NCBI RefSeq assembly: GCF_000812965.1
Contig: NZ_JSYN01000025.1
Location: forward strand, 62,001 to 126,000
Source of the DNA: Pedobacter kyungheensis
GTDB lineage: Bacteria > Bacteroidota > Bacteroidia > Sphingobacteriales > Sphingobacteriaceae
DNA length: 64,000 nt
Reading direction: 5' to 3'
Shown here: positions 43,786-51,861 of the stretch, piece by piece
Layout of the letters: each line of letters begins with the position of its first letter
How positions within the stretch are numbered: the first letter of the stretch is position 1
Program-made: the position numbers and the translations under genes
The notes under the pieces: generated by a model
Databases searched by the model: none
Seen by the model: the letters and a program-made list of their open reading frames with translations, nothing else
What the model was told of the DNA's origin: nothing

Positions 43786-43924
43786 CCTTTTTGGTTTAAT
43801 ATTGATATGATTTAAAATTTAAAATATTTCAACTGAAATAATAATCTTATCGGCGGGATGAATTCGATTAAACTAATATATGAAATGCGTTTAATTCATT
43901 TATAAATAAAATTTAAATAAACTG

Positions 43925-44395
43925 TTAAATCCAGTCTTTATAGGGACTAAGGGTAAGATTGGAATTATAATATTTTTCTTCTTCGGTAACCTCGTGGCTT
44001 ACCCAATCAGGGAGGCTAAAAGTTTCGGTTTCGCTTTCGAGCTCGATTTCGGCCACGATTAAACCTTCGTTCCGACCCGAAAAAACATCTACTTCCCATA
44101 TTTTGTCTTCGAACACAATTTCATAACGTGTTTTTGAAAGTTCCGATTGTGAAAAATGATCCAAAAGTTCTACAGCTTCGCTAAGCGGAATTTCATACTC
44201 GTATTCCAGGCGTGTAGCACCAATGGTTTGCCCCTTTATGGTTAAAAAGCCTTTGGTTTCTGTTGCCCGTACCCTTACGGTTTTATCTTTATCGGTCAGT
44301 AAATAGCCTTGTCTAAACTGCTTTCCGGCTGGTTTAATCAGGCTATCCCATTTTTGTTGGTTGATCAGGAATTTGCGCTCTATTTCTTTACCCAT
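43925..44395 (-). CDS. CYTH-domain protein (triphosphate tunnel metalloenzyme)
   Basis: 156 residues. The family signature EIERKFLI is at 4-11. Further tunnel residues are in RQGYLLTDKDKTVRVRATET, FLTIKGQ, RLEYEYEIPL, and WEVDVFSGRNEGLIVAEIEL. Enzymes of this size mostly hydrolyse inorganic triphosphate; a few are class IV adenylate cyclases or thiamine-triphosphatases. Its start codon shares one base with the hexosaminidase stop (TAATG), so the genes are coupled, though no functional link is obvious. Confidence 0.9.
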   Translation of the reverse strand: MGKEIERKFLINQQKWDSLIKPAGKQFRQGYLLTDKDKTVRVRATETKGFLTIKGQTIGATRLEYEYEIPLSEAVELLDHFSQSELSKTRYEIVFEDKIWEVDVFSGRNEGLIVAEIELESETETFSLPDWVSHEVTEEEKYYNSNLTLSPYKDWI

Positions 44396-46344
44396 TATTT
44401 AGTTCTTTTCTGTAGGTCAGCAACAGGCATGCTAATTAATCTGCCAATGGGCTGTTTACCACGGTAGGTAATTACACGTAGCATATTGGCATCTTTAGGT
44501 ACCTGTAGTGCTCCGGTATATTTAGGGTAAAAACGATCGGGTGTCGAATTGTCAAAGCTATAGTAAATATCTAAGCCATCTATCTCGGGGGTTAACTCTA
44601 CCATTAATTGTTTATCGGCACTGCGTTTTACCATAAAAATAGGGTCGTAAATGGCTGGTGAATATTTAATTTCGGCAAAATCCAGGCGTTTAAAATGCTG
44701 CTCTGTACGGTCAACAAAATTGGTCCAGTTTTTCTTTTCAATAGGGCTCCATACGGATTCGGAAATGGCAAAGGCACGTGGCCAAAGCATATATTCTACC
44801 TGGCGGAAGGTGAAAACCTGCTCCGTCCAAAGGTTAGCCTGGCCGCCAATAACATACTGCGCATTTACACTTGCCGGTACCGGATTAAATTGGTAAGCTT
44901 TATTTAATCTGAGCGATGCATAAACTTTAGGTTCGGTTATGGCATCGGCCTGCATGTAATCCAGGTAGGCAAAATCAGTTGGACTCATCACCACATTATG
45001 TTTATCGTTCGCAGCCTGTATGCCATATTTCATACCTCTCCAGCTCATTACAGCGGCAGTTGGCGATACACCACCTTCTAAAATCTCATCCCAGCCCATA
45101 AATTTTTTACCTTTTGCCATTACAATCTGCTCCACCCGTTTTTCGAAATAAGCCTGAACCTGCGGAATGGTTTTTAAGCCTTCTCTTTGCATCAGCTGCT
45201 TAATCTGGTCGTTCTTCTCCCAAAAATTATGCGAGGCCTCATCGCCTCCCATGTGGATGTACTCGAAAGGAAAAAGTTTGGCCACCTGGGTAATTACGGT
45301 ATCTAAAAAAGTATAAACTTTTTCGTTGGCAGGACAGAGGGTATTATCTACCAGCGCAATTGGAGGGGCACCACGGCTCCAATCCATTATTTTTTCGCCC
45401 GAGCGTACTTTGTAATTCACGGCATCTGGTGTACATGAAAGCTCGGGATAAGAAGCAATGATGGCTAAACTATGGCCCGGTACATCAATTTCGGGCAGGA
45501 TGTTTACAAAACGTTCCTGCGCATATTGTACCAGCTCTTTAATATCTTCCTGGGTATAAAAGCCCCCATAGGTACGGGGCTCATCTGGCGTAGGAGGAAT
45601 AAAATCGCCAAAGGTTCCTGTTTTTTTAACGCTCCAGGCGCCTATTTCAGTAAGTTTAGGTAAACCTTTAATTTCGATGCGCCAGCCTTCATCATCGGCC
45701 AGGTGCAAATGCAGCAGGTTAAACTTATAGCGCACCATATCATCAATAAACTGCTTTACTTCCTGTTTGGTAAAAAAGTGACGCGCTACATCGAACATTA
45801 AGCCACGCCAGCCCAGTTTAGGGTAATCTACTACATCTACACAAGATGCCTTCCATTTAATATCTTTTACCAGTTCTTTACTTTCAATTTCGGCCGGGAA
45901 GAGTTGTAATAAAGATTGTACGCCATAGAAAATACCTGCAGGTTTATTAGCGGTAATGACTACCTGCGTAGGGTTTACGTTTAATTTGTATCCTTCAGCT
46001 CCTAGTTGGGTGTCATCCTGGGCATTCAGGATCAGTTTTATAGTAGGGTGTGTTGAGCTGGCTAAAGTGCTCACAAACTTTCCGGTAGCGGTTGTAATGC
46101 GGTCTGATAAGTAGGCAATCGACTGCTTAAGTTCGGCGCTTTTGGTTGTCTGTATAATTACATTTTCGGGTAAAGTAAAGGTTCCGGTCTTTTTCATCAA
46201 CGATACAGGCTCCGGAATAATGGCGCAGGGGGTTTGAACAAGGCTACCTTCTGCGTCGCCGCTTTCAGTTTCTGAAATAATATTTTGAGCGAAAGTGCTT
46301 GCTGTAACGAAGCAGCAGGTGATAATCAGGAATAATTTTTTCAT
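44395..46344 (-). CDS. GH20 beta-N-acetylhexosaminidase
   Basis: Removes terminal beta-GlcNAc or GalNAc from glycans, chitooligosaccharides or muropeptides by substrate-assisted catalysis. 649 residues: signal peptide (MKKLFLIITCCFVTASTFAQ), GH20b N-terminal domain (about 40-165), catalytic barrel (about 175-525) with HLHLADDEGWRIEI, EIDVPGHSLA and the catalytic pair Asp368-Glu369 in HMGGDEASH. A short C-terminal beta module with YSFDNSTPDRFYPKYTG (chitobiase-C/CHB_HEX style) follows. Exported, probably periplasmic. Confidence 0.95.
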   Translation of the reverse strand: MKKLFLIITCCFVTASTFAQNIISETESGDAEGSLVQTPCAIIPEPVSLMKKTGTFTLPENVIIQTTKSAELKQSIAYLSDRITTATGKFVSTLASSTHPTIKLILNAQDDTQLGAEGYKLNVNPTQVVITANKPAGIFYGVQSLLQLFPAEIESKELVKDIKWKASCVDVVDYPKLGWRGLMFDVARHFFTKQEVKQFIDDMVRYKFNLLHLHLADDEGWRIEIKGLPKLTEIGAWSVKKTGTFGDFIPPTPDEPRTYGGFYTQEDIKELVQYAQERFVNILPEIDVPGHSLAIIASYPELSCTPDAVNYKVRSGEKIMDWSRGAPPIALVDNTLCPANEKVYTFLDTVITQVAKLFPFEYIHMGGDEASHNFWEKNDQIKQLMQREGLKTIPQVQAYFEKRVEQIVMAKGKKFMGWDEILEGGVSPTAAVMSWRGMKYGIQAANDKHNVVMSPTDFAYLDYMQADAITEPKVYASLRLNKAYQFNPVPASVNAQYVIGGQANLWTEQVFTFRQVEYMLWPRAFAISESVWSPIEKKNWTNFVDRTEQHFKRLDFAEIKYSPAIYDPIFMVKRSADKQLMVELTPEIDGLDIYYSFDNSTPDRFYPKYTGALQVPKDANMLRVITYRGKQPIGRLISMPVADLQKRTK

Positions 46345-46471
46345 TAAATAATTAACTGCGGATTAACCGAATAAGTATTAACCTGCAATTTATTAAAAAG
46401 ATTTTAATCGGAGGTGTTTGTGGGTTGAGAAATGTGTAAAGCATCCAGTTTAGTGCAGGGCAAGATGATAA

Positions 46472-46559
46472 GCATCTGCGTAAATCTGTTTAATCTGCGG
46501 GAAAATAAAGTGCGAAAAATTAAAATGTTGTCCCACAGATTTCGCTGATGAACGCAGAA
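46472..46559. repeat. CCACAGATT-family hairpin element, copy 1
   Basis: Left arm GCATCTGCGTAAATCTGTTT to CTGCGGG faces right arm CCCACAGATTTCGCTGATGA to CGCAGA. It occupies the gap between the operon end and the hexosaminidase promoter region. Confidence 0.7.
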
Positions 46560-46578
46560 CTATATGGCGAAGATTAAA

Positions 46579-46968
46579 TTACAAAAACCGTTTCAACCAT
46601 TCCATAGCCTTTTTATCATCGGTAAACGATTTCATGGGGATGGGAGGGTTTTGAAATTTAAAGAGCAGCTTCATAATGAATTGAGCGAGACCAGGTTTCG
46701 ATACCATAGCCATAGCAGTATAAATGGTAGGCAATTGTGCTGTCGAAAATTTTCGGGTTGCTTTATCCGGTACCGGTGAATTTTTGAGGTAAATTAACAG
46801 GGGTACTTTTTTGTTATGGGTGATTTCTTTTACCAGCGCTACATTGGCGGCGATATTTTCTACCGTACGTAAAATACTTTTACTGTAAGCAACCAGTATG
46901 CCTGTATCGGTAAGCAGGTAATCGGCAATTTCGCCTGCTATAAGCGAGTTGTCTATATTTTTTTCCAT
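46579..46968 (-). CDS. SpoIIAA/STAS-like small protein
   Basis: 129 residues, no signal peptide. Pattern TDTGILVAYSKSILRTVENI, then VALVKEITHNKKVPLLIYLK and a C-terminal FQNPPIPMKSFTDDKKAMEW fits the SpoIIAA-like/STAS fold seen in Bacteroidota proteins often labelled STAS/SEC14 or DUF7793. Role unknown; such proteins may bind lipids or act as anti-anti-sigma relatives. It begins one base after the aldehyde dehydrogenase stop codon, so it is the last gene of the amino-alcohol operon. Confidence 0.68.
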   Translation of the reverse strand: MEKNIDNSLIAGEIADYLLTDTGILVAYSKSILRTVENIAANVALVKEITHNKKVPLLIYLKNSPVPDKATRKFSTAQLPTIYTAMAMVSKPGLAQFIMKLLFKFQNPPIPMKSFTDDKKAMEWLKRFL

Positions 46969-46969
46969 T

Positions 46970-48334
46970 CTAGCCCCTTAAATGATATCCTTTTGGTTTA
47001 GTGAATGCCCGAAGGCCCTGATGTGAAAGGGTTGCCCCAATGCCTGAATATTTCCTACCACTCCATGGAAGGGCAGCGCTTACCCTGTCGCAGCAATTCC
47101 AGTAACCCGAGCCTGCATCCAGCTGCGCGAGTATTTTTTCAGCCCGTGATTGATCAGCAGTATAAATAGCTGCGGTTAAACCATAATCGGTATCCTGCAT
47201 CATTTTTAAAGCCTCGTTATCGTCTTTAACCTTCATGATGCCGATTATTGGGCCAAAGCTTTCTTCCTGCATCACCAGCATATCGTTAGTTACTTCGGTT
47301 AAAACTGTGGGCTCAAAATAATAACCTTTTCCCTGAGGGGCTTTACCGCCTGTTAGGAGTTTAGCTCCTTTGTTCAGGGCATCTTTAATCTGGTTTTCCA
47401 AAATTGCAATCTGCGCTTTTCGGGTTAATGCACCAATATATACGCCATCAGTTGTAGGTAAGCCACTTTTCCAGCTTTTTACTTCATCAACAAAGGCAGA
47501 GAGGTAGGCCTCGTAGTTTTTCTCATGCACATAAATGCGTTCAACTGAGCAGCAGCTCTGTCCGTTATTATAAAAAGCGCCATCGGCAGTGCCGATGGCA
47601 GCGGCAGCAACATCGGCCACATCTTCGGCAATGTACAGCGGATCTTTACCGCCCAGTTCGAGCTGGCAGGGTACCATTTTAGGCGCTACTTTTTCGTAAA
47701 TGTATTTGCCGGTTTGGTAAGAGCCGGTAAAGAAATAGCCATTAAAATCCATTTCCAGTAAAGCTGCACCAGTTTTTTTAGCCCCCACGGCTACCTGAAA
47801 AACCTGTTCGGGTACACCGGCTTGCTTCAATAATTTTTCAATTTGAAGTCCGGTTAGTGTTGCATACTCGGATGGTTTGTACATGACGGCATTTCCGCTT
47901 AACAGGGCAGGGATAAAAACATTTACGCCCACCAGGTAAGGGTAGTTCCAGGCTGAAATATTACATACTACACCCAGTGGTTCGTATCTGATAATCTCTT
48001 TTAGTCCAGGTTCATCAACCATCACTTCATCCGAGAGGTATTTTTCAGCATGATCGAGCATCCATTTAATCCGTGCCCTTGCGCCGTTGATTTCATTGCG
48101 CGATTGCTGCAGGGGTTTACCCACCTCGCTGGTTAATACCGAAGCCAGTTCTTCCATATCCTCAGCCAATAAATCGCTAAACCTGGCGATAACCAAAATC
48201 CTTTCGGCAAGGGATTTACCGGCCCATAGTGGTTGCGCTTTTTTAAGGGCATCCAATTTGGTTTGAAGTGTTAACGGGGTATCTTCATGCAAAGTGCGTA
48301 TTACTTCTTCGGTTGCGGGGTTAATGATCTGCAT
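46970..48334 (-). CDS. NAD(P)-dependent aldehyde dehydrogenase of the gamma-glutamyl amino-alcohol operon
   Basis: 454 residues from the ATG at 48334 (MQIINPATEEVIRTL). A longer frame from 48364 adds MKICGKKIKN, translated from a repeat arm, and is rejected. Catalytic Cys261 in FYNNGQSCCSVERIYV and general base Glu226 in CQLELGGKDPLYIAEDV are present; cofactor-binding GYFFTGSYQTG (about 199-209) is clear. Most similar in outline to succinate-semialdehyde-type ALDHs. In this operon it would oxidise a gamma-glutamylated aminoaldehyde (for ethanolamine, gamma-glutamyl-aminoacetaldehyde) to the acid. Substrate is inferred from context. Confidence 0.93.
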   Translation of the reverse strand: MQIINPATEEVIRTLHEDTPLTLQTKLDALKKAQPLWAGKSLAERILVIARFSDLLAEDMEELASVLTSEVGKPLQQSRNEINGARARIKWMLDHAEKYLSDEVMVDEPGLKEIIRYEPLGVVCNISAWNYPYLVGVNVFIPALLSGNAVMYKPSEYATLTGLQIEKLLKQAGVPEQVFQVAVGAKKTGAALLEMDFNGYFFTGSYQTGKYIYEKVAPKMVPCQLELGGKDPLYIAEDVADVAAAAIGTADGAFYNNGQSCCSVERIYVHEKNYEAYLSAFVDEVKSWKSGLPTTDGVYIGALTRKAQIAILENQIKDALNKGAKLLTGGKAPQGKGYYFEPTVLTEVTNDMLVMQEESFGPIIGIMKVKDDNEALKMMQDTDYGLTAAIYTADQSRAEKILAQLDAGSGYWNCCDRVSAALPWSGRKYSGIGATLSHQGLRAFTKPKGYHLRG

Positions 48335-48349
48335 ATTCTTTATTTTTTT

Positions 48350-48449
48350 ACCACAGATTTTCACAGATGAACACAGATTTTAAATAGGGATTAACGTCCT
48401 CAATTAACCTAAAAATTGCTATCTGTGTTTATCGCTCTTATCTGTTAAT
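48350..48449. repeat. CCACAGATT-family hairpin element, copy 2
   Basis: ACCACAGATTTTCACAGATG... faces ATCTGTGTTTATCGCTCTTATCTGTTAAT. The right arm contains the stop codon of the amidotransferase gene (48438-48440), and the left arm encodes the spurious N-terminus of the aldehyde dehydrogenase. Confidence 0.75.
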
Positions 48450-49148
48450 ATTTAGTTTTATCGCATTAATAAAGGCATTGTGTATATTTTTACTAAAAGG
48501 GCCTTGCTGGTCTTTTAACCTTTCGGGATGCCATTGTACAAACAGGAGAAAGGATTTTCCTTCGGGATGCATGCGCTCCATTGCCTCAACAACGCCATCT
48601 GCTGATATTGCACTGGCTACAAGACCTTTCCCGGTTCTATCGTTACTTTGGTGGTGATTGCTGTTTACCAGACCTTTATCGGTATTTACGATGCCGCTTA
48701 ACCAGGATGAGGGGTTGATGGTAATTTCATGGTAGCGGTCTGATTTGTCGGGCATTTTAGCATGGTCGAATTTGCCCCAGGTAGGGATATCAGGAATCAG
48801 CGTGCCGCCAAAAAATACATTACCCACCTGTATACCCCGGCAAATACCCAGAACAGGGATGGCGTTGGCTTCGGTATAGGCCAAAACCTTAAATTCAAAT
48901 TCGTCGCGGCTTTCGTCGATATCATCTTCATAGCAAAACGGATAATACTCCGGATGCTGGTAAAAACGGGGGTGTACATCTTCACCACCGGTTAATACAA
49001 TACCCTGGCATTTTTTTATCTCGTCGAAATTATTGAGTTTATAACCCAGCTGAATTACTTCAACGGCTTCGTTGTACGATAAGACCCAATTGCGGTAAAT
49101 ATCAAATTTACTGCAATCTGTAACCCCAATTATTATTTTATCAGACAT
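48438..49148 (-). CDS. Class I glutamine amidotransferase / gamma-glutamyl hydrolase (peptidase C26, PuuD-like)
   Basis: 236 residues, cytoplasmic. Nucleophile Cys103 in VLGICRGIQVGNVFFGG and the His207/Glu209 pair in FVQWHPERL; an LTGGEDVHP oxyanion segment near 52-60 is the PuuD hallmark. PuuD hydrolyses gamma-glutamyl-GABA. Here it would release glutamate and the amino acid from the oxidised gamma-glutamyl conjugate (glycine if the substrate is ethanolamine). The final residues and stop codon lie in a hairpin repeat, so the native C-terminus may have been replaced. Confidence 0.93.
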   Translation of the reverse strand: MSDKIIIGVTDCSKFDIYRNWVLSYNEAVEVIQLGYKLNNFDEIKKCQGIVLTGGEDVHPRFYQHPEYYPFCYEDDIDESRDEFEFKVLAYTEANAIPVLGICRGIQVGNVFFGGTLIPDIPTWGKFDHAKMPDKSDRYHEITINPSSWLSGIVNTDKGLVNSNHHQSNDRTGKGLVASAISADGVVEAMERMHPEGKSFLLFVQWHPERLKDQQGPFSKNIHNAFINAIKLNINR

Positions 49149-49163
49149 TACTATTTATTTTTT

Positions 49164-49260
49164 TGCCACAGATTTCACAGATAACACAGATTTGGATTGC
49201 GATTTTTTATTTATGTAATGCCGCCTTTTATCCGTGTTCATCCTCTTTATCTGTGGTTAA
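49164..49260. repeat. CCACAGATT-family hairpin element, copy 3
   Basis: TGCCACAGATTTCACAGATA... faces ATCCGTGTTCATCCTCTTTA TCTGTGGTTAA, filling the gap between the alcohol dehydrogenase and amidotransferase genes. Confidence 0.75.
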
Positions 49261-49268
49261 TGATTACT

Positions 49269-50417
49269 TTAGAGCGCACTTAAGTATAATTGTTTAAAAT
49301 CTTCGCGACTTACTGGTTTTGGATTGTTCGGGTGCGCAAAATCGGCAAAGGCTAAATCGGCAAGTGTTTCTATATGTTCATTTTTAACGCCAATATCACT
49401 TAATTTATGCGGAATATTTACTTTACTGTTTAAATCGAACAGATATTTTACAACGGCATCACCACTTTGCTCCTGAAGGTCTAAAGCAATGGCGATTTTT
49501 TTAAAACGGTCTTCAAAGCCTGCAATGTTAAACTGCATACCGTAAGGAATATTTACTGCATTGGCCAGGCCATGGTGCGTATCTAAAAGTGATGATAACG
49601 GATGTGCCAGCGAGTGCACCACCCCAAGACCCTTCTGAAAAGCAATTGCGCCCATCATCGAGGCCATTAACATTTTACTGCGACTGGCTAAATCAGGATG
49701 GTTTGTTGCCTGCACCAGCGAATCTTTAATCAATGATATTCCCTCCAAAGCAATTCCATCACACATGGGGTGAAAGTTTTTAGCCAGATAAGCCTCCATG
49801 TTGTGTGTTAGCGCATCCATGCCTGTTGCAGCGGTAATAAATGGAGGTAAATCCATGGTTAATTCCGGATCTGCAAAAACAATCTGTGCCATTAATTTAG
49901 GCGAAAACAGGATTTTTTTCTGGTGCGTTTCATCATCGGCAATAATGGCGCTCCGGCCCACTTCGCTACCTGTGCCTGATGTTGTGGGGATAGTAATAAA
50001 ATGAGGCACATCGTTGGTCACATAAATATCGCCACCAATCAGGTCGTCGTATTTAAACAAATCTTCGCGGTGATTTACCCTTAACACAATGGCCCGCGCT
50101 ACATCTAATGCTGCACCACCGCCTATGCCTATAATGCTGTCGCGGTTGGTAGCATCCCAAGCTTCGCAACCTTTATACACATCGCTTTTAACTGGATTTT
50201 TATGGATATCGCTAAATACTTCTACGGCTATGTTTTTTGAGCTTAGATCTGCAATAATGCCCTTAAAAAAAGGAAGCTGTGCTATAGTTGGGTCGGTAAC
50301 AATTAAAGGGGCTTTTAAATTGTTTTTAGCCAGATAGGCCGGCAATTCTTTTACAGCACCTGCACCAAACCGAATGGCAGTAGGGAAGTTAAACTGATGG
50401 ATCTTATCGAATATCAT
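49269..50417 (-). CDS. Iron-containing (group III) alcohol dehydrogenase
   Basis: 382 residues. Nucleotide-binding SIIGIGGGAALDVARAI (about 95-111) and VPHFITIPTTSGTGSEVGRS. Metal ligands sit in AATGMDALTHNMEAYLAKN, HSLAHPLSS and HHGLANAVN. Related enzymes oxidise or reduce short aliphatic and diol alcohols with NAD(P). In this operon it fits the oxidation of the free hydroxyl of a gamma-glutamylated amino-alcohol to the aldehyde, a step for which the putrescine pathway instead uses the FAD oxidase PuuB, absent here. Substrate is inferred. Confidence 0.94.
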   Translation of the reverse strand: MIFDKIHQFNFPTAIRFGAGAVKELPAYLAKNNLKAPLIVTDPTIAQLPFFKGIIADLSSKNIAVEVFSDIHKNPVKSDVYKGCEAWDATNRDSIIGIGGGAALDVARAIVLRVNHREDLFKYDDLIGGDIYVTNDVPHFITIPTTSGTGSEVGRSAIIADDETHQKKILFSPKLMAQIVFADPELTMDLPPFITAATGMDALTHNMEAYLAKNFHPMCDGIALEGISLIKDSLVQATNHPDLASRSKMLMASMMGAIAFQKGLGVVHSLAHPLSSLLDTHHGLANAVNIPYGMQFNIAGFEDRFKKIAIALDLQEQSGDAVVKYLFDLNSKVNIPHKLSDIGVKNEHIETLADLAFADFAHPNNPKPVSREDFKQLYLSAL

Positions 50418-50499
50418 GGTGTTGTTTTTATTTTGTTGTTCATTAGTTCACGTCATGCTGAATTAATTTCAGCATCTCTTCTTTTGGCAAGACGCATCA

Positions 50500-51861
50500 T
50501 TAAATAATTTCTAAATACCTTTTCAGTTCCCAATCGGTTACCACTTTGGCATATTGTTTACATTCCCACTCGCGGGTCATGCTAAAATGGGCAACAAAAT
50601 CGGCTCCCAATAGGGTTTTGGCTAGCTCAGAATTTTTCATCTTTTGGGTAGCTTCGAATAAGTTGCGGGACAAGGTACCGTTTGATAAATCGGTATAACC
50701 ATTCCCTTTGGTGGCAGGCTGCTCCAGTTTGAGTTTATTTTTAACCCCATAAAGCCCTGCAGCCAAACAGGCCGCAACTGCGAGGTAAGGATTGGTATCC
50801 GAGCCTACAATCCGTGTTTCTAAACGGGTAGCTTTTTTGCTGCCAGGTAAGGCGCGCAGTGCAGTGGTGCGGTTGTCTATTCCCCAGGTGAGGGTAGTAG
50901 GCGCCCAGGCACCTTCAACCAAACGTTTATAGCTGTTAATGGTTGGCGCAATCATAGGTAAAATATGCGGCAGGCAATGCAATTGACCAGCAATGTAACT
51001 TTTCATCGTTCCGCTTATTTTATCGGCATCTTTTTCATCGTAGAACAGATTGTTTTGATGCTGATTATCCCACAAACTCTGGTGTACATGACCGCTGCAA
51101 CCGGGCAGGCTTTCGTTAATTTTGGCCATAAAAGTAGCCAGAATACCATGTTTATAAGCAATTTCCTTAACGGCGGTTTTAAACAAAATAGCCTGATCTG
51201 CAGCTTGCAGGGCATCGGCATATTTAATGGCGGCCTCATAAACTCCGGGGCCGGTTTCGGTATGCAGTCCTTCAATAGGAATATCGAATTTGTTCAGTAA
51301 TTCGAACAGATCGCTCATGAATTCATTTTTATAAGTACTGCGCAGAATAGAATAGCCAAACATTCCCGGACTTAATGGCTTTAAATTACTGAAGCTTTTT
51401 TCGTGTGCCGTTTCTGGGGTTTCGGCAAAATTAAACCACTCAAATTCTTGTGCAAAATTGGGCGAGTAACCTTCGTTTTCACACTCGGAGATGATTTTTT
51501 TTAGCAGCTGCCGGGGGCAAACCGAATTGGGTTGGTCGTGCTCATCAATAAAATCGCCCAGAAAGAAGGGTACATCATTTTCCCAGGGGATTTTTCGAAA
51601 GGTATTCAGGTCTATTTTAACCTGGGCATCAGGATAGCCAGTATGCCAGCCGGTGTATTGTCCGTCTTCGTAAGCCAGATCTGCCGCATCCCAGCCAAAG
51701 GTAACATCGCAAAAACCCAAACGGCCTTCAACCAATGAAGCAAATTTTTCAGTAGCTACGTACTTGCCTCGTAAAATGCCATCGATATCGGCAACGGCTA
51801 ATTTTACTTTACCAGAGGGATGGTTTTTAACATAATCCAGAATTTCTTTGCTTGTACTCAT
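50500..51861 (-). CDS. Glutamine synthetase-like gamma-glutamyl ligase (PuuA/GlnA4-like)
   Basis: 453 residues. The N-terminal beta-grasp domain (VKLAVADIDGILRGKYVATE, about 17-36) and C-terminal catalytic domain with Glu-rich metal sites (AQEFEWFNFAETP, GPGVYEAAIKYADAL), ATP loop NESLPGCSGHVHQSLWD and RLEYRI-like ALPGSKKATRLETRIVGSD are present. It lacks the adenylylation Tyr segment and other features of true glutamine synthetase. PuuA-type ligases glutamylate amines at the cost of ATP; the homologue GlnA4 of Streptomyces acts on ethanolamine. Start overlaps the permease stop by four bases (ATGA), implying translational coupling. Confidence 0.93.
   Translation of the reverse strand: MSTSKEILDYVKNHPSGKVKLAVADIDGILRGKYVATEKFASLVEGRLGFCDVTFGWDAADLAYEDGQYTGWHTGYPDAQVKIDLNTFRKIPWENDVPFFLGDFIDEHDQPNSVCPRQLLKKIISECENEGYSPNFAQEFEWFNFAETPETAHEKSFSNLKPLSPGMFGYSILRSTYKNEFMSDLFELLNKFDIPIEGLHTETGPGVYEAAIKYADALQAADQAILFKTAVKEIAYKHGILATFMAKINESLPGCSGHVHQSLWDNQHQNNLFYDEKDADKISGTMKSYIAGQLHCLPHILPMIAPTINSYKRLVEGAWAPTTLTWGIDNRTTALRALPGSKKATRLETRIVGSDTNPYLAVAACLAAGLYGVKNKLKLEQPATKGNGYTDLSNGTLSRNLFEATQKMKNSELAKTLLGADFVAHFSMTREWECKQYAKVVTDWELKRYLEII

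Noticed and set aside
46564-46779. Plus-strand frame of 71 codons
   Set aside because: Antisense to the STAS-like gene and lacking any recognisable feature.
48335-48364. N-terminal extension of the aldehyde dehydrogenase
   Set aside because: Encoded by an arm of a hairpin repeat; ALDH family homology starts at the ATG at 48334.
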